This document shows positions 53,226 to 61,223 of a DNA stretch of 64,000 nt, piece after piece; the stretch's first letter is position 1; every line of letters begins with the position of its first letter. The stretch covers positions 1,227,501-1,291,500 of the forward strand of contig CP031585.1 in the NCBI GenBank assembly GCA_003217735.2, written 5' to 3'. The position numbers were made by a program, and so were the translations under genes. Under the pieces are notes generated by a model. The model was not told the DNA's origin and searched no databases. It saw nothing but the letters and a program-made list of their open reading frames with translations. The stretch comes from Marinibacterium anthonyi. Its GTDB lineage: Bacteria; Pseudomonadota; Alphaproteobacteria; Rhodobacterales; Rhodobacteraceae.

Positions 53226-53723
53226 TTGACCCAGGATCCAAATCATTCCGCCCGCGAGGCCCTGGACCGTTTCGACCGCGCCATCCTTGCCGCGCTGGGG
53301 GAAGACGGGCGCATGTCCATCGCCGACCTGGCCCGGCGCATCGGCCTGTCGAAATCCCCCACCCAGGCCCGGCTGCGCCGACTCGAGGCGAACGGGACCA
53401 TCACCGGCTACCGCGTTCTGGTCGACCCGATCCGGATGGGGCTGGACCACGTGGCCTTTGTCGAGGTGCGCCTGACCGACACCCGTGAAACCGCGCTGGC
53501 CGCCTTCAACGCCGCCGTGATCCGCGTGCCCGAGATCGAGCAGGTGCACCTGATCGCGGGGAATTTCGATTACCTGATGAAGGTGCGCACCGGGTCGATG
53601 AACGATTACCGCCTGCTGCTGGCCGAGGTGATATCGACCCTGCCTTACGTGGCCGGCACATCGACCTACGTGGCGATGGAGGCGGTGAAGGAACCCGGCG
53701 CCAGCGGTGTATCCGAGACCTGA
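53226..53723 (+). CDS. putR: Lrp/AsnC-family proline-utilisation regulator PutR
   Basis: The 165-residue regulator has the Lrp helix-turn-helix LGEDGRMSIADLARRIGLSKSPTQARLRRLEANG. The ligand-binding domain follows (VQVHLIAGNFDYLMKV-like block and a C-terminal beta strand). The most plausible start is TTG at 53226, since the first ATG (53314) would cut the DNA-binding helix. It is divergent from putA across a 108-base spacer, as expected for a proline-responsive activator. Confidence 0.85.
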   Translation: MTQDPNHSAREALDRFDRAILAALGEDGRMSIADLARRIGLSKSPTQARLRRLEANGTITGYRVLVDPIRMGLDHVAFVEVRLTDTRETALAAFNAAVIRVPEIEQVHLIAGNFDYLMKVRTGSMNDYRLLLAEVISTLPYVAGTSTYVAMEAVKEPGASGVSET

Positions 53724-53779
53724 GGGGCATCATCAACCGCTTTACACCTTCGCGTGACCGCGTATGTACTGCGGCCCGT

Positions 53780-53864
53780 GCCCGCGTGATGGAATGGTAG
53801 ACATAGGGGACTTAAAATCCCTAGGCCTTGTGCCGTGCCGGTTCGAGTCCGGCCGCGGGTACCA
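53780..53864 (+). tRNA. tRNA-Leu (anticodon TAA)
   Basis: The 85-base cloverleaf has acceptor GCCCGCG pairing with CGCGGGT (one G-U), an encoded CCA end at 53862-53864, and T-loop GGTTCGAGTCC. The anticodon stem GGGGA/TCCCT encloses loop CTTAAAA with TAA at 53813-53815. The long variable arm is typical of tRNA-Leu. The 198-base spacer after it holds no gene, only an interrupted inverted repeat (CATGATG at 54022 and CATCATG at 54039). Confidence 0.95.
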
Positions 53865-54062
53865 TGACACCGACAGATCCCGCCGATCGGGGATGCGTTT
53901 CTGATCCCGCCGCCGGCACTGTCGGGTCGGGGGAACACCATGCGCGGACCCTGCCCACCGGACACCGGCATCCCGGAAAACCGCGTAGTTCCACGGATGG
54001 GAAAGGATGCCCCGCATGGGTCATGATGATGCCATTCGCATCATGGGCAGGAGGATCGACCG

Positions 54063-55232
54063 ATGGGTGACGCATGTATCGTGGGATGGGGCCATACCCC
54101 CTTCGGACGCAGGGACGAGGATCTGGAAGGGCTGATCGGGCTGGCCGCGCGCGAGGCGCTGGATCATGCCGGGATCGGGGCCGGCGAAGTCGACGGCATC
54201 TGGCTGGGCCATTTCAACGCCGGCATGGTGCGCGACGGCTTCGCGTCCTCGCTGGTGCTGCAGGCCGATGACGCCCTGCGCTTCACCCCCGCCACCCGCT
54301 GCGAAAACGCCTGTGCCAGCGGGTCCGCCGCGATCCACGCCGCGCGCAACGCGATCCGGGCGGGCGACGCCAGGGTCGCGCTGGTCGTCGGCGCCGAGAA
54401 GATGACCGCCATGGACACAGCCGGCGTCACCGACGCGCTGATGCAGGCGGGATATGCGGCGGAAGAGGACGGCCAGAGCTTTCCGATGATCTTCGCCCGC
54501 TTTGCCGAGGCCTATTTCCAGCGCTACGGCGACCAGTCCGAGGCGCTGGCCCGGATCGCCGCCAAGAACCACCGCAACGCGCTCGACAACCCTTTGGCGC
54601 ATCTGCGCAAGGACCTTGGCTTCGACTTCTGCAACACCGTGTCGGACAGGAATCCGCTGATCGCCCCGCCGCTCAGGATGAGCGATTGTTCCCTGATATC
54701 GGACGGCGCCGCCGCTTTGGTGCTGGTGGACGAGGACATGGCCGACGAATTCGACCATGCCATCGGCTTCCGCGCCGCCGTGCAGGTGAACGATTACCTG
54801 CCGATGTCGCGCCGCGACCTGCTGGAGTTTGCAGGCCCCGCGCAGGCCTTCCGCCGCGCCTATGACGCCGCCGGTGTCGGGGTCAGCGACCTGGACTTCG
54901 CCGAGGTCCACGATTGCTTCACCATCGCCGAACTGCTGGTCTACGAGGCAATGGGCCTGGTGCCGCAGGGGCAGGGGGCGCGTGCGATCGCAGACGGCAC
55001 CGTGATGGCCGATGGCGCGCTGCCGGTGAACCGGTCCGGCGGGCTGAAGGCCAAGGGGCATCCGGTGGGCGCCACCGGCGTGTCGATGCATGTGCTGGCC
55101 GCGCGCCAGTTGGCGGGGCAGGCGGATGACATGCAGATCACCGGCGCGCGGCTGGGCGCGGTGATGAACATGGGCGGATCGGGCGTCGCCAATTACGTGT
55201 CGATCCTGGAACGCACCGGGGGCAAGGCATGA
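54063..55232 (+). CDS. Thiolase/acetyl-CoA acetyltransferase family protein
   Basis: The 389-residue thiolase-fold protein has the nucleophile Cys in CENACASGSAAIHAA, HDCFTIAE in the middle and GGLKAKGHPVGATG near the end. The last two match the SCP2-like thiolases. GGAGG lies before the ATG. It overlaps the acyl-CoA ligase gene by 4 bases, so the two probably act in sequence: ligation to CoA, then thiolytic cleavage or condensation. Confidence 0.9.
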   Translation: MGDACIVGWGHTPFGRRDEDLEGLIGLAAREALDHAGIGAGEVDGIWLGHFNAGMVRDGFASSLVLQADDALRFTPATRCENACASGSAAIHAARNAIRAGDARVALVVGAEKMTAMDTAGVTDALMQAGYAAEEDGQSFPMIFARFAEAYFQRYGDQSEALARIAAKNHRNALDNPLAHLRKDLGFDFCNTVSDRNPLIAPPLRMSDCSLISDGAAALVLVDEDMADEFDHAIGFRAAVQVNDYLPMSRRDLLEFAGPAQAFRRAYDAAGVGVSDLDFAEVHDCFTIAELLVYEAMGLVPQGQGARAIADGTVMADGALPVNRSGGLKAKGHPVGATGVSMHVLAARQLAGQADDMQITGARLGAVMNMGGSGVANYVSILERTGGKA

Positions 55233-56725
55233 ACCCGGCGGAATGGCTGGTCCGCAGCGCCGCCGCCGGTCCCGACCGGCCGGCGCTGCTGCGGGGAACC
55301 GGGGTGGTCGCCGACTACGCGGGCTTTGCGCGCGGGGCAGGGGCGGTGGCCGCCGCCCTGCTGTCCCATGGCGTGAAACCCGGCGACCGGGTGGCACTGT
55401 TTGCCAGGAACGCCACCGATTACCTGGTCGCCATGTACGGCATCTTGTGGCTGGGCGGCGTCGCCGTGCCGATCAACGCCAAGCTGCACGACCGCGAGGC
55501 CGCCTATATCGTCACCCATTCCGGCGCTGCGGCCCTGCTGACCGAACCGGCCCACCGCGACGCGCTGCAGGCCCTGTGCCCCGATCCGCTGATCCTTGAT
55601 CTGGCGACATTGGTCGCCCACGCAACCGGCCCTGCCCCCGATATCCACGAGATGGACGCAGGTGACCTCGCCTGGCTGTTCTACACCTCCGGCACCACCG
55701 GCCAGCCCAAGGGCGTGATGCTGAGCACCGGCAACCTCGAAGCCATGACGCTCGCCTATTTCGCCGATGTCGACCCGGTCAGCGGCGCCGATGCCGCGCT
55801 GTATGCGGCGCCGATGTCCCATGGCGCGGGGCTGTACAACTTCATGCACGTGATCAAGGGCGCGCGCCACGTGGTGCCCGCGTCCGGCGGGTTCGACGGG
55901 GCCGAGGTTCTGGCGCTGGGGCGCGCGCTGGACAACCTGTCGATGTTCGCCGCCCCCACCATGGTGCGCCGGCTGGTCGATGCCGCCAAGGCCGAAGGCA
56001 GCCGGGGCGAGGGGATCCGCACCATCGTCTACGGCGGCGGCCCGATGTACACCGCCGACATCGCCGAGGCGCTGCAGGTCATGGGCCCGCGCTTTGTCCA
56101 GATCTACGGACAGGGCGAATGCCCGATGGCGATCACCGCGCTGTCGCGCGATGAAATCGCCGGGGCCGGGCCTGCCATGCTGGGATCGGTCGGGCGTGCG
56201 CAAAGCCCGGTCCGGGTGCGCATCGCCGACGCCGATGGGCGCAGCCTGCCGCCCGGCGAGGTGGGCGAGATCCTGGTGCGCGGCACGCCGGTGATGGCGG
56301 GCTACTGGCAGGACACCGCCGCCACGGCGAAGACGCTGAAGGGCGGCTGGCTGTGCACCGGCGACATGGGCAGCCTGGATGACGCGGGCTACCTGACCCT
56401 GCGCGACCGGTCCAAGGACGTCATCATATCGGGCGGCACCAACATCTACCCGCGCGAGGTCGAAGAGGCGCTGCTGACCCACCCGGGTGTCAGCGAGGTG
56501 TCGGTCATCGGTCGCCCGGATCCCGAATGGGGCGAGGTCGTCGTGGCCTGTGTGGTGGCCCATGGCGCACCGCCCGATCCGGCCGATCTGGACGCCCATT
56601 GCCTGGACAGCATCGCCCGGTTCAAGCGCCCCAAGGCCTATGTCTTCCTGCCCGAGCTGCCCAAGAACAACTACGGCAAGGTGCTGAAGACGGACCTGCG
56701 CGCGCGCGACCGCACCGACGCCTGA
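55229..56725 (+). CDS. Acyl-CoA synthetase (AMP-forming ligase)
   Basis: The 498-residue adenylate-forming ligase has P-loop YTSGTTGQPKGVM, QIYGQGECPMAIT (acyl binding), TGDMGSLDDAGYLTLRDRSKDVIISGG and the C-terminal catalytic Lys in NNYGKVLKTDLR. The acid substrate is unknown; a medium-chain or aromatic acid is likely. A strong terminator follows. Confidence 0.9.
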   Translation: MNPAEWLVRSAAAGPDRPALLRGTGVVADYAGFARGAGAVAAALLSHGVKPGDRVALFARNATDYLVAMYGILWLGGVAVPINAKLHDREAAYIVTHSGAAALLTEPAHRDALQALCPDPLILDLATLVAHATGPAPDIHEMDAGDLAWLFYTSGTTGQPKGVMLSTGNLEAMTLAYFADVDPVSGADAALYAAPMSHGAGLYNFMHVIKGARHVVPASGGFDGAEVLALGRALDNLSMFAAPTMVRRLVDAAKAEGSRGEGIRTIVYGGGPMYTADIAEALQVMGPRFVQIYGQGECPMAITALSRDEIAGAGPAMLGSVGRAQSPVRVRIADADGRSLPPGEVGEILVRGTPVMAGYWQDTAATAKTLKGGWLCTGDMGSLDDAGYLTLRDRSKDVIISGGTNIYPREVEEALLTHPGVSEVSVIGRPDPEWGEVVVACVVAHGAPPDPADLDAHCLDSIARFKRPKAYVFLPELPKNNYGKVLKTDLRARDRTDA

Positions 56726-56749
56726 GCGAATCACCTGACGTCACCCCGG

Positions 56750-56781
56750 CCGCCGGCAGCCCCGCTGCCGGCGGTCTTTTG
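56750..56781 (+). terminator. Rho-independent terminator of the thiolase/ligase operon
   Basis: An 11-bp perfect GC stem (CCGCCGGCAGC and GCTGCCGGCGG) with a CCC loop is followed by TCTTTT, 24 bases after the ligase stop. Confidence 0.9.
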
Positions 56782-56960
56782 TCGGGTGATCGAAGAGCGA
56801 AACAGGAAACACGCAAAAAGTGTATTTCTGCAGGGCAGCAGTCGCTATCCGCCTGCTCCGGTTTTCCGAAATCCATGTGATCACAAATCATTTTATCATT
56901 TTAAAACAGTTGATTAATGGCCGCCCCTCACTTTCTTCCGACACCGCCTCGCGCAGCGGA

Positions 56961-57020
56961 TTGACGTTCCAATCAACGTGTTTCAATATCGTATAACGTG
57001 TTTTGAGGAGTGAAACACGT
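56961..57020 (+). promoter_or_regulatory. Candidate promoter and operator array of the TRAP/hyu operon
   Basis: TTGACG (56961) and CAATAT (56984) are 17 bases apart. ACGTGTTT occurs at 56976-56983, again exactly 20 bases on at 56996-57003, and in inverted form (AAACACGT) at 57013-57020. The repeats lie over and just after the promoter, as expected for a repressor such as the IclR protein encoded in the operon. The 361-base spacer also holds an AT-rich block and a TGTGATCACA palindrome at 56876-56885. Confidence 0.6.
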
Positions 57021-57086
57021 ACCAGGCACGAAGCCGGAAACGGCGCCAGCTACGGCAAAATAACCCGGGGGTGGGAGGCCCTTTGG

Positions 57087-58067
57087 ATGAAACATCTTTT
57101 CCTGACGACAGCACTGGTGTGCGCGCTTCCGATGGGTCTTGCGGCCCAGGACGTGACCATCAAGATGGGGCACGCGGCCTCGTCCAAGCACATCTTCCAG
57201 CAGGGGCTGGAAATCTTCGCACAGAAGGTCGCCGAAAAGACCGACGGCCATGTCGCCGTCGAAGTCTACGGCGACCGCCAGCTTGGCGATGACAAGCAAT
57301 TGCTCGAAGGGCTGCAGATCGGCCTGATCGACGGCGCGCTGGTCTCGGCCCCGACCCTGCCTCTGGTGCTGGGCGCGGGCGGCTTCGACGCGCTGCAACT
57401 GCCCTTCGTTGTCTCCAGCTACCAGCAGCTGTCCGATGTCCTGACGTCCGATCTGGGCAACGACCTGCTGGCGACGCTGGATGACAGCAACATCAAGGGC
57501 CTGGGCTTTGTCGAGGCCGGGCAGCGGCACTTCCTGTCCGCCAAGGTCCCCGTCACCGAGACCGCGCAATTCGCCGGGCTCAAGACCCGCATCGTGCCGA
57601 TCCCGCTGCACAAGGCGATCTGGGAGGCCATCGGCGTCAACCCCATCGGCATGGCCTATGGCGAAGTCTATTCGGCGCTGGAAACCGGCACCATCGACGC
57701 GGTGGAAATCAACCTGTCCTCGATCCAGTCGGAAAGCCTGTACGACGCCGCCAGCCAGGTGACCCTGACCGGCCAGTACTTCTGGCCCGGCGTGATCATG
57801 CTGTCGGGCATGACCTGGGACAAGCTCAGCGACGACGACAAGGCCGCCGTGATCGAGGCCGGGCGCGAGACGACGACCGAAGCCTACGCGCTGGCCGCCG
57901 CCCAGGAGGCCGACACGATCGCCTTCCTCAAGGACCACGGCGTGACCATCAACGAACTGACCGACCTGGACGCGATGCAGGCCAAGACCGAACCGGTGGT
58001 CGAGGAATGGGAGGCCAAGGATCCCCTGGTCGCCAGGTTCGTGGACGCCTTCAGGGCAGGAGACTGA
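57087..58067 (+). CDS. dctP: TRAP transporter solute-binding protein (DctP family)
   Basis: The 326-residue periplasmic protein has a signal peptide ending near GLAAQDV. The DctP fold shows HAASSKHIFQQGLEIFAQKVAEKT, QLLEGLQIGLIDGALVS and GLKTRIVPIPLHKAIWEAIG, with the ligand-binding Arg in TRIVP. GGGAGG lies 8 bases before the ATG. It captures an organic acid, probably the substrate of the HyuAB enzyme encoded downstream. Confidence 0.93.
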   Translation: MKHLFLTTALVCALPMGLAAQDVTIKMGHAASSKHIFQQGLEIFAQKVAEKTDGHVAVEVYGDRQLGDDKQLLEGLQIGLIDGALVSAPTLPLVLGAGGFDALQLPFVVSSYQQLSDVLTSDLGNDLLATLDDSNIKGLGFVEAGQRHFLSAKVPVTETAQFAGLKTRIVPIPLHKAIWEAIGVNPIGMAYGEVYSALETGTIDAVEINLSSIQSESLYDAASQVTLTGQYFWPGVIMLSGMTWDKLSDDDKAAVIEAGRETTTEAYALAAAQEADTIAFLKDHGVTINELTDLDAMQAKTEPVVEEWEAKDPLVARFVDAFRAGD

Positions 58068-58070
58068 TCG

Positions 58071-58445
58071 ATGGCAGGGACGAATGTCTATCGCTGGGAA
58101 AGCCTGCCCCGGGAACACGTGCGCGACGGCGTTTCGCGCACGGCCTTCCGGGGGGACGGGGCGCTGATGGTGATGAACTGGCTGGAACCGGGGATGGAAA
58201 AGAAACCCCATTCCCACCCGTTCGAACAGCTGGCCTATATCCTGTCGGGCCGCGTCCGGTTCGAAATCGGCGACGACGTTGTCGAAGTCGGCGCGGGCGA
58301 GGTCGTGCGCATCCCTCCCGATGTCGTCCATTGCGGCGAAGCGCTGGGGACCGAGACGGCCGTGAACCTCGATGTCTTCGCCCCGCCGCGTGACGACTAT
58401 TTGCACCTGACCGCCTACCAGGAACCTGACTTCCAGGACGCCTGA
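58071..58445 (+). CDS. Single-domain cupin protein
   Basis: The 124-residue protein has cupin motif 1 (HSHPFEQLAYILSGRVRFEIG, with two His and one Glu as metal ligands) and motif 2 (IPPDVVHCGEAL, third His). It is likely a small metal-dependent enzyme or sensor for the imported compound. It starts 3 bases after the dctP stop and is separated from dctQ by 139 bases that hold a 7-bp stem-loop (58540-58568). Confidence 0.85.
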   Translation: MAGTNVYRWESLPREHVRDGVSRTAFRGDGALMVMNWLEPGMEKKPHSHPFEQLAYILSGRVRFEIGDDVVEVGAGEVVRIPPDVVHCGEALGTETAVNLDVFAPPRDDYLHLTAYQEPDFQDA

Positions 58446-58584
58446 GGCACGCACCCGGCGGACACCGCGTCGCCGGGGCCCCCGATATCAGCAAGATCCA
58501 CGACCGGACCGTCCCGGCCGGCGACCGCGCGATCCCCGCGCCGGACGCCCGGGACAGGCGTGTCCGGCCACAAGGAGACGTCGA

Positions 58585-59163
58585 ATGACAGCCATGACCT
58601 CACAGTCCCTCCAGCGCCCGTTCCGGCTTGGGTTACGCTGGCTGCTGGTGACGCTGGTCGGGGCGCTTCTGACGATCATGATCATCCAGATCGTGCTTCG
58701 CTACGGCTACAACGCATCGCTTCTGTGGGCCGAGGAGGTCTGCCGCTACCTGCTGATCTGGCTGGCCTTCCTGGCCGTCCCGCTGGCCTTTGAACGGGGC
58801 GAGGTCGCGTCGCTGACCTTCGTGTCCGCGCACCTGTCCCGGGTCCCCGCGCTGATCCTCGCCTGCGTGACGACGGTGCTGTCGCTGTGCCTGTGCCTGC
58901 TGCTGGTCCATTACGGCTGGCGCTTTGCCGAAATGGCCGGCCGCGCGCCGATCCCGGCGCTGCGCTTCATCCTCGAAGACATCTTCGGCGACAATCCCCC
59001 GCCGACCCCCGGCACCTTCTGGGTCTACGTCGCGCTGCCCGTCGGCATGGGCCTTCTGTCCCTGCGCTTCCTCGGCGACCTCGTCCTGTGCCTGCGCGCC
59101 ATCCGCAGCGGGGAAACCCTCGAACAGGTGCTCGACCGCGCCCAGGTGGAGCTTGCCGAATGA
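58585..59163 (+). CDS. dctQ: TRAP transporter small permease (DctQ family)
   Basis: The 192-residue protein has four predicted helices (LLVTLVGALLTIMIIQIVLRYG, then YLLIWLAFLAVPLAF with the WAEEVCRY motif before it, and two more). It forms the membrane complex with DctM. AAGGAG precedes the ATG. The C-terminus extends beyond the last helix and its stop overlaps dctM by 4 bases. Confidence 0.92.
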   Translation: MTAMTSQSLQRPFRLGLRWLLVTLVGALLTIMIIQIVLRYGYNASLLWAEEVCRYLLIWLAFLAVPLAFERGEVASLTFVSAHLSRVPALILACVTTVLSLCLCLLLVHYGWRFAEMAGRAPIPALRFILEDIFGDNPPPTPGTFWVYVALPVGMGLLSLRFLGDLVLCLRAIRSGETLEQVLDRAQVELAE

Positions 59164-60437
59164 CCCTTTATCTCGCCGCCTTCGTCGTCTTCATGATCCT
59201 CGGCGTTCCCATCGCCTTTTCCCTCGGCCTCGCCTCGGTCACCTACCTCTTCGTCAACGACCAGTGGCAGCTGATGATCGGCTTTCCGCAGAAGATGATC
59301 GCCGGCATCGACAGCTTTGTCCTGCTGACCATTCCGTTCTTCATCCTGGCCGGCAACCTGATGAACTCCGCCGACCTGACCCGCCAGATCGTGCGCTTTG
59401 CCCAGATGCTGGTGGGCCGCGTCAAGGGCGGGCTGGCGGTGGTCAACGTCGTCTCCTCCATGATGTTCTCCGGCGTATCCGGCGCGGCCACCGCCGAAGC
59501 GTCGGCCATCGGGTCCGTCATGATCCCCGCCATGGAAAAGGACGGCTACAAGGCCGAATACGCCGCCGCGCTCACCGCCACCGGCTCCATCCTCGGCCCC
59601 CTCGTGCCGCCGTCGCTGTCGCTGATCCTCTACGGCGTGCTCACCGGCACCTCGATCTCGGACCTGTTCCTGGCCGGCATCGTCCCCGCCTTCCTGCTTT
59701 GCGGGCTCCTGATTCTCTACGCCCTCTGGCGCGCCCGGGTCGAAGACCATCCGCTGCCCGAACGCATCCCCAGCTCGGAACGTGCCGGCCTCGCGGTCAA
59801 GGCTCTGCCCGCGCTGTTCCTGCCGGTGATCATCGTCGGCGGCATCCGCACCGGCGTCTTCACCCCGACCGAAGCCGCCGCCGTCGCCGCCCTTTACGCG
59901 CTGATCATCGGCGGGCTGCTCTACCGCACGCTCAACGGCTCCAAGATCGCGCAGGCCTTCTACGACACCGCCACCATGACCGCGGGCGTCATGCTGATCG
60001 TGTCGATGGCGTCGATGACCGCCTTCATCCTTGGCATCGAAAACATCCCGCGCGCCATCGCCACCGCCATGCAATCCATCAGTGACAGCCCCTGGGTGCT
60101 GATCCTGATGCTGAACCTGGTGCTGCTGCTGCTGGGTCTGTTCCTGGAACCGCTGGCCGCGCTGGTGCTGGCCATGCCGATCCTGAACCAGGTCTTCCCG
60201 CTGCTTGAAATCAGTTCCGTTCAGTTCGGCGTCATGGTCGTGCTGAACCTGATGATCGGGATGATCACGCCACCCGTGGGCCTGTGCCTGTTCATCGTGG
60301 CGGCCATCGGCAAGCAGCCGCTGGAAAAGGTGGCCAGGGCCATCCTGCCGATGATCGTCATCTGCCTGCTGGTGCTGCTGGCCGTGGCCTTCATCCCCGT
60401 CCTGACCCTGTCGCTGCCCGCGCTGCTGGGAGGCTGA
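59160..60437 (+). CDS. dctM: TRAP transporter large permease (DctM family)
   Basis: The 425-residue protein has about twelve helices and the DctM blocks IPFFILAGNLMN, FSGVSGAATAEASAIGSVMIPAM and GILGPLVPPS-like GSILGPLVPPSLSLILYG. It also has the C-terminal IGMITPPVGLCLF. It uses a sodium gradient to move the solute bound by DctP. It overlaps dctQ by 4 bases and is followed 3 bases later by the regulator gene. Confidence 0.94.
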   Translation: MTLYLAAFVVFMILGVPIAFSLGLASVTYLFVNDQWQLMIGFPQKMIAGIDSFVLLTIPFFILAGNLMNSADLTRQIVRFAQMLVGRVKGGLAVVNVVSSMMFSGVSGAATAEASAIGSVMIPAMEKDGYKAEYAAALTATGSILGPLVPPSLSLILYGVLTGTSISDLFLAGIVPAFLLCGLLILYALWRARVEDHPLPERIPSSERAGLAVKALPALFLPVIIVGGIRTGVFTPTEAAAVAALYALIIGGLLYRTLNGSKIAQAFYDTATMTAGVMLIVSMASMTAFILGIENIPRAIATAMQSISDSPWVLILMLNLVLLLLGLFLEPLAALVLAMPILNQVFPLLEISSVQFGVMVVLNLMIGMITPPVGLCLFIVAAIGKQPLEKVARAILPMIVICLLVLLAVAFIPVLTLSLPALLGG

Positions 60438-60440
60438 GCC

Positions 60441-61223
60441 ATGGCCGATATCACCAATTCCAACACCACCAACCAATCCACGGTCGCCGCCTTCGCCATT
60501 CTCGAAGAGATGGCCGCGCGGGGCGAACCCAGCCGGGTGACGGACCTCGCCAATGCCCTCGGGATGCCCCGGGCGCGCGTCTACCGCTACCTGCAGACGC
60601 TCGTCTCACTTGGCTACGTGCGCCAGGACCCGGCGACGGAACGCTATCGCCTGACACTGAAGCTGTTCCACCTCGGCCAGGCCATCGCCGACGGCACGCA
60701 ACTGACATCCGCCGCGCGCCCCGTCATGGCGGCCCTGCGCGACCGGATCGGGCAGACCGTGACGCTGTCGATCCCGGAGGAAACCGGCATGCGGGTGATC
60801 GACATCGTGCGGGTGGAAACGCCCGTCCAGATCGTCACCCGACCGGGGGCGATCCTGCCCCTGCATGCCTCGGCCCAGGGCAAGATCGCCCTGGCCTGGG
60901 GGTCGCCCTCCTACCGGGCGGCGCTTGAAACCTCTCTGGCCGCATTGGCGCCAGAGAACCGGCCGGACCCGGACTGGCTGGAAGACCAGATCGCCCATGC
61001 CCGGACTGCCGGCTGGGCGGTCGCCCCCGAAGAAACCCTGCGCGGCGTCAACGCCGTCGCCGCACCGATCTTCGACATCGAGGGCCGTTTCACCGCGACG
61101 ATCACCATCGTCGGGTCGGTCCAGGACATCAAACCGGAACCGGCGGAGGTCTTTGTCGACGCCGCCATTGGCGCGGCCCGGGAAATCTCGGCCGAGCTTG
61201 GATGCATGGAGTACCCCATATGA
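60441..61223 (+). CDS. IclR-family transcriptional regulator
   Basis: The 260-residue regulator has an N-terminal winged helix (STVAAFAILEEMAARGEPSRVTDLANALGMPRARVYRYLQTL) and a GAF-like effector domain with the family segment LPLHASAQGKIALAW. It lies inside the operon, 3 bases after dctM and overlapping hyuA by 4 bases, so it probably autoregulates the whole transport and degradation unit, perhaps at the ACGTGTTT repeats upstream of dctP. Confidence 0.9.
   Translation: MADITNSNTTNQSTVAAFAILEEMAARGEPSRVTDLANALGMPRARVYRYLQTLVSLGYVRQDPATERYRLTLKLFHLGQAIADGTQLTSAARPVMAALRDRIGQTVTLSIPEETGMRVIDIVRVETPVQIVTRPGAILPLHASAQGKIALAWGSPSYRAALETSLAALAPENRPDPDWLEDQIAHARTAGWAVAPEETLRGVNAVAAPIFDIEGRFTATITIVGSVQDIKPEPAEVFVDAAIGAAREISAELGCMEYPI

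Noticed and set aside
49767-53549. putA start far upstream at 53549
   Set aside because: The extension is antisense to the Lrp-type regulator and lacks any PutA homology; MTLDTGTYADE at 53117 is the natural start.
53742-54075. Minus-strand frames over the tRNA-Leu region
   Set aside because: They run through the tRNA gene and contain tRNA-derived peptide typical of false predictions.
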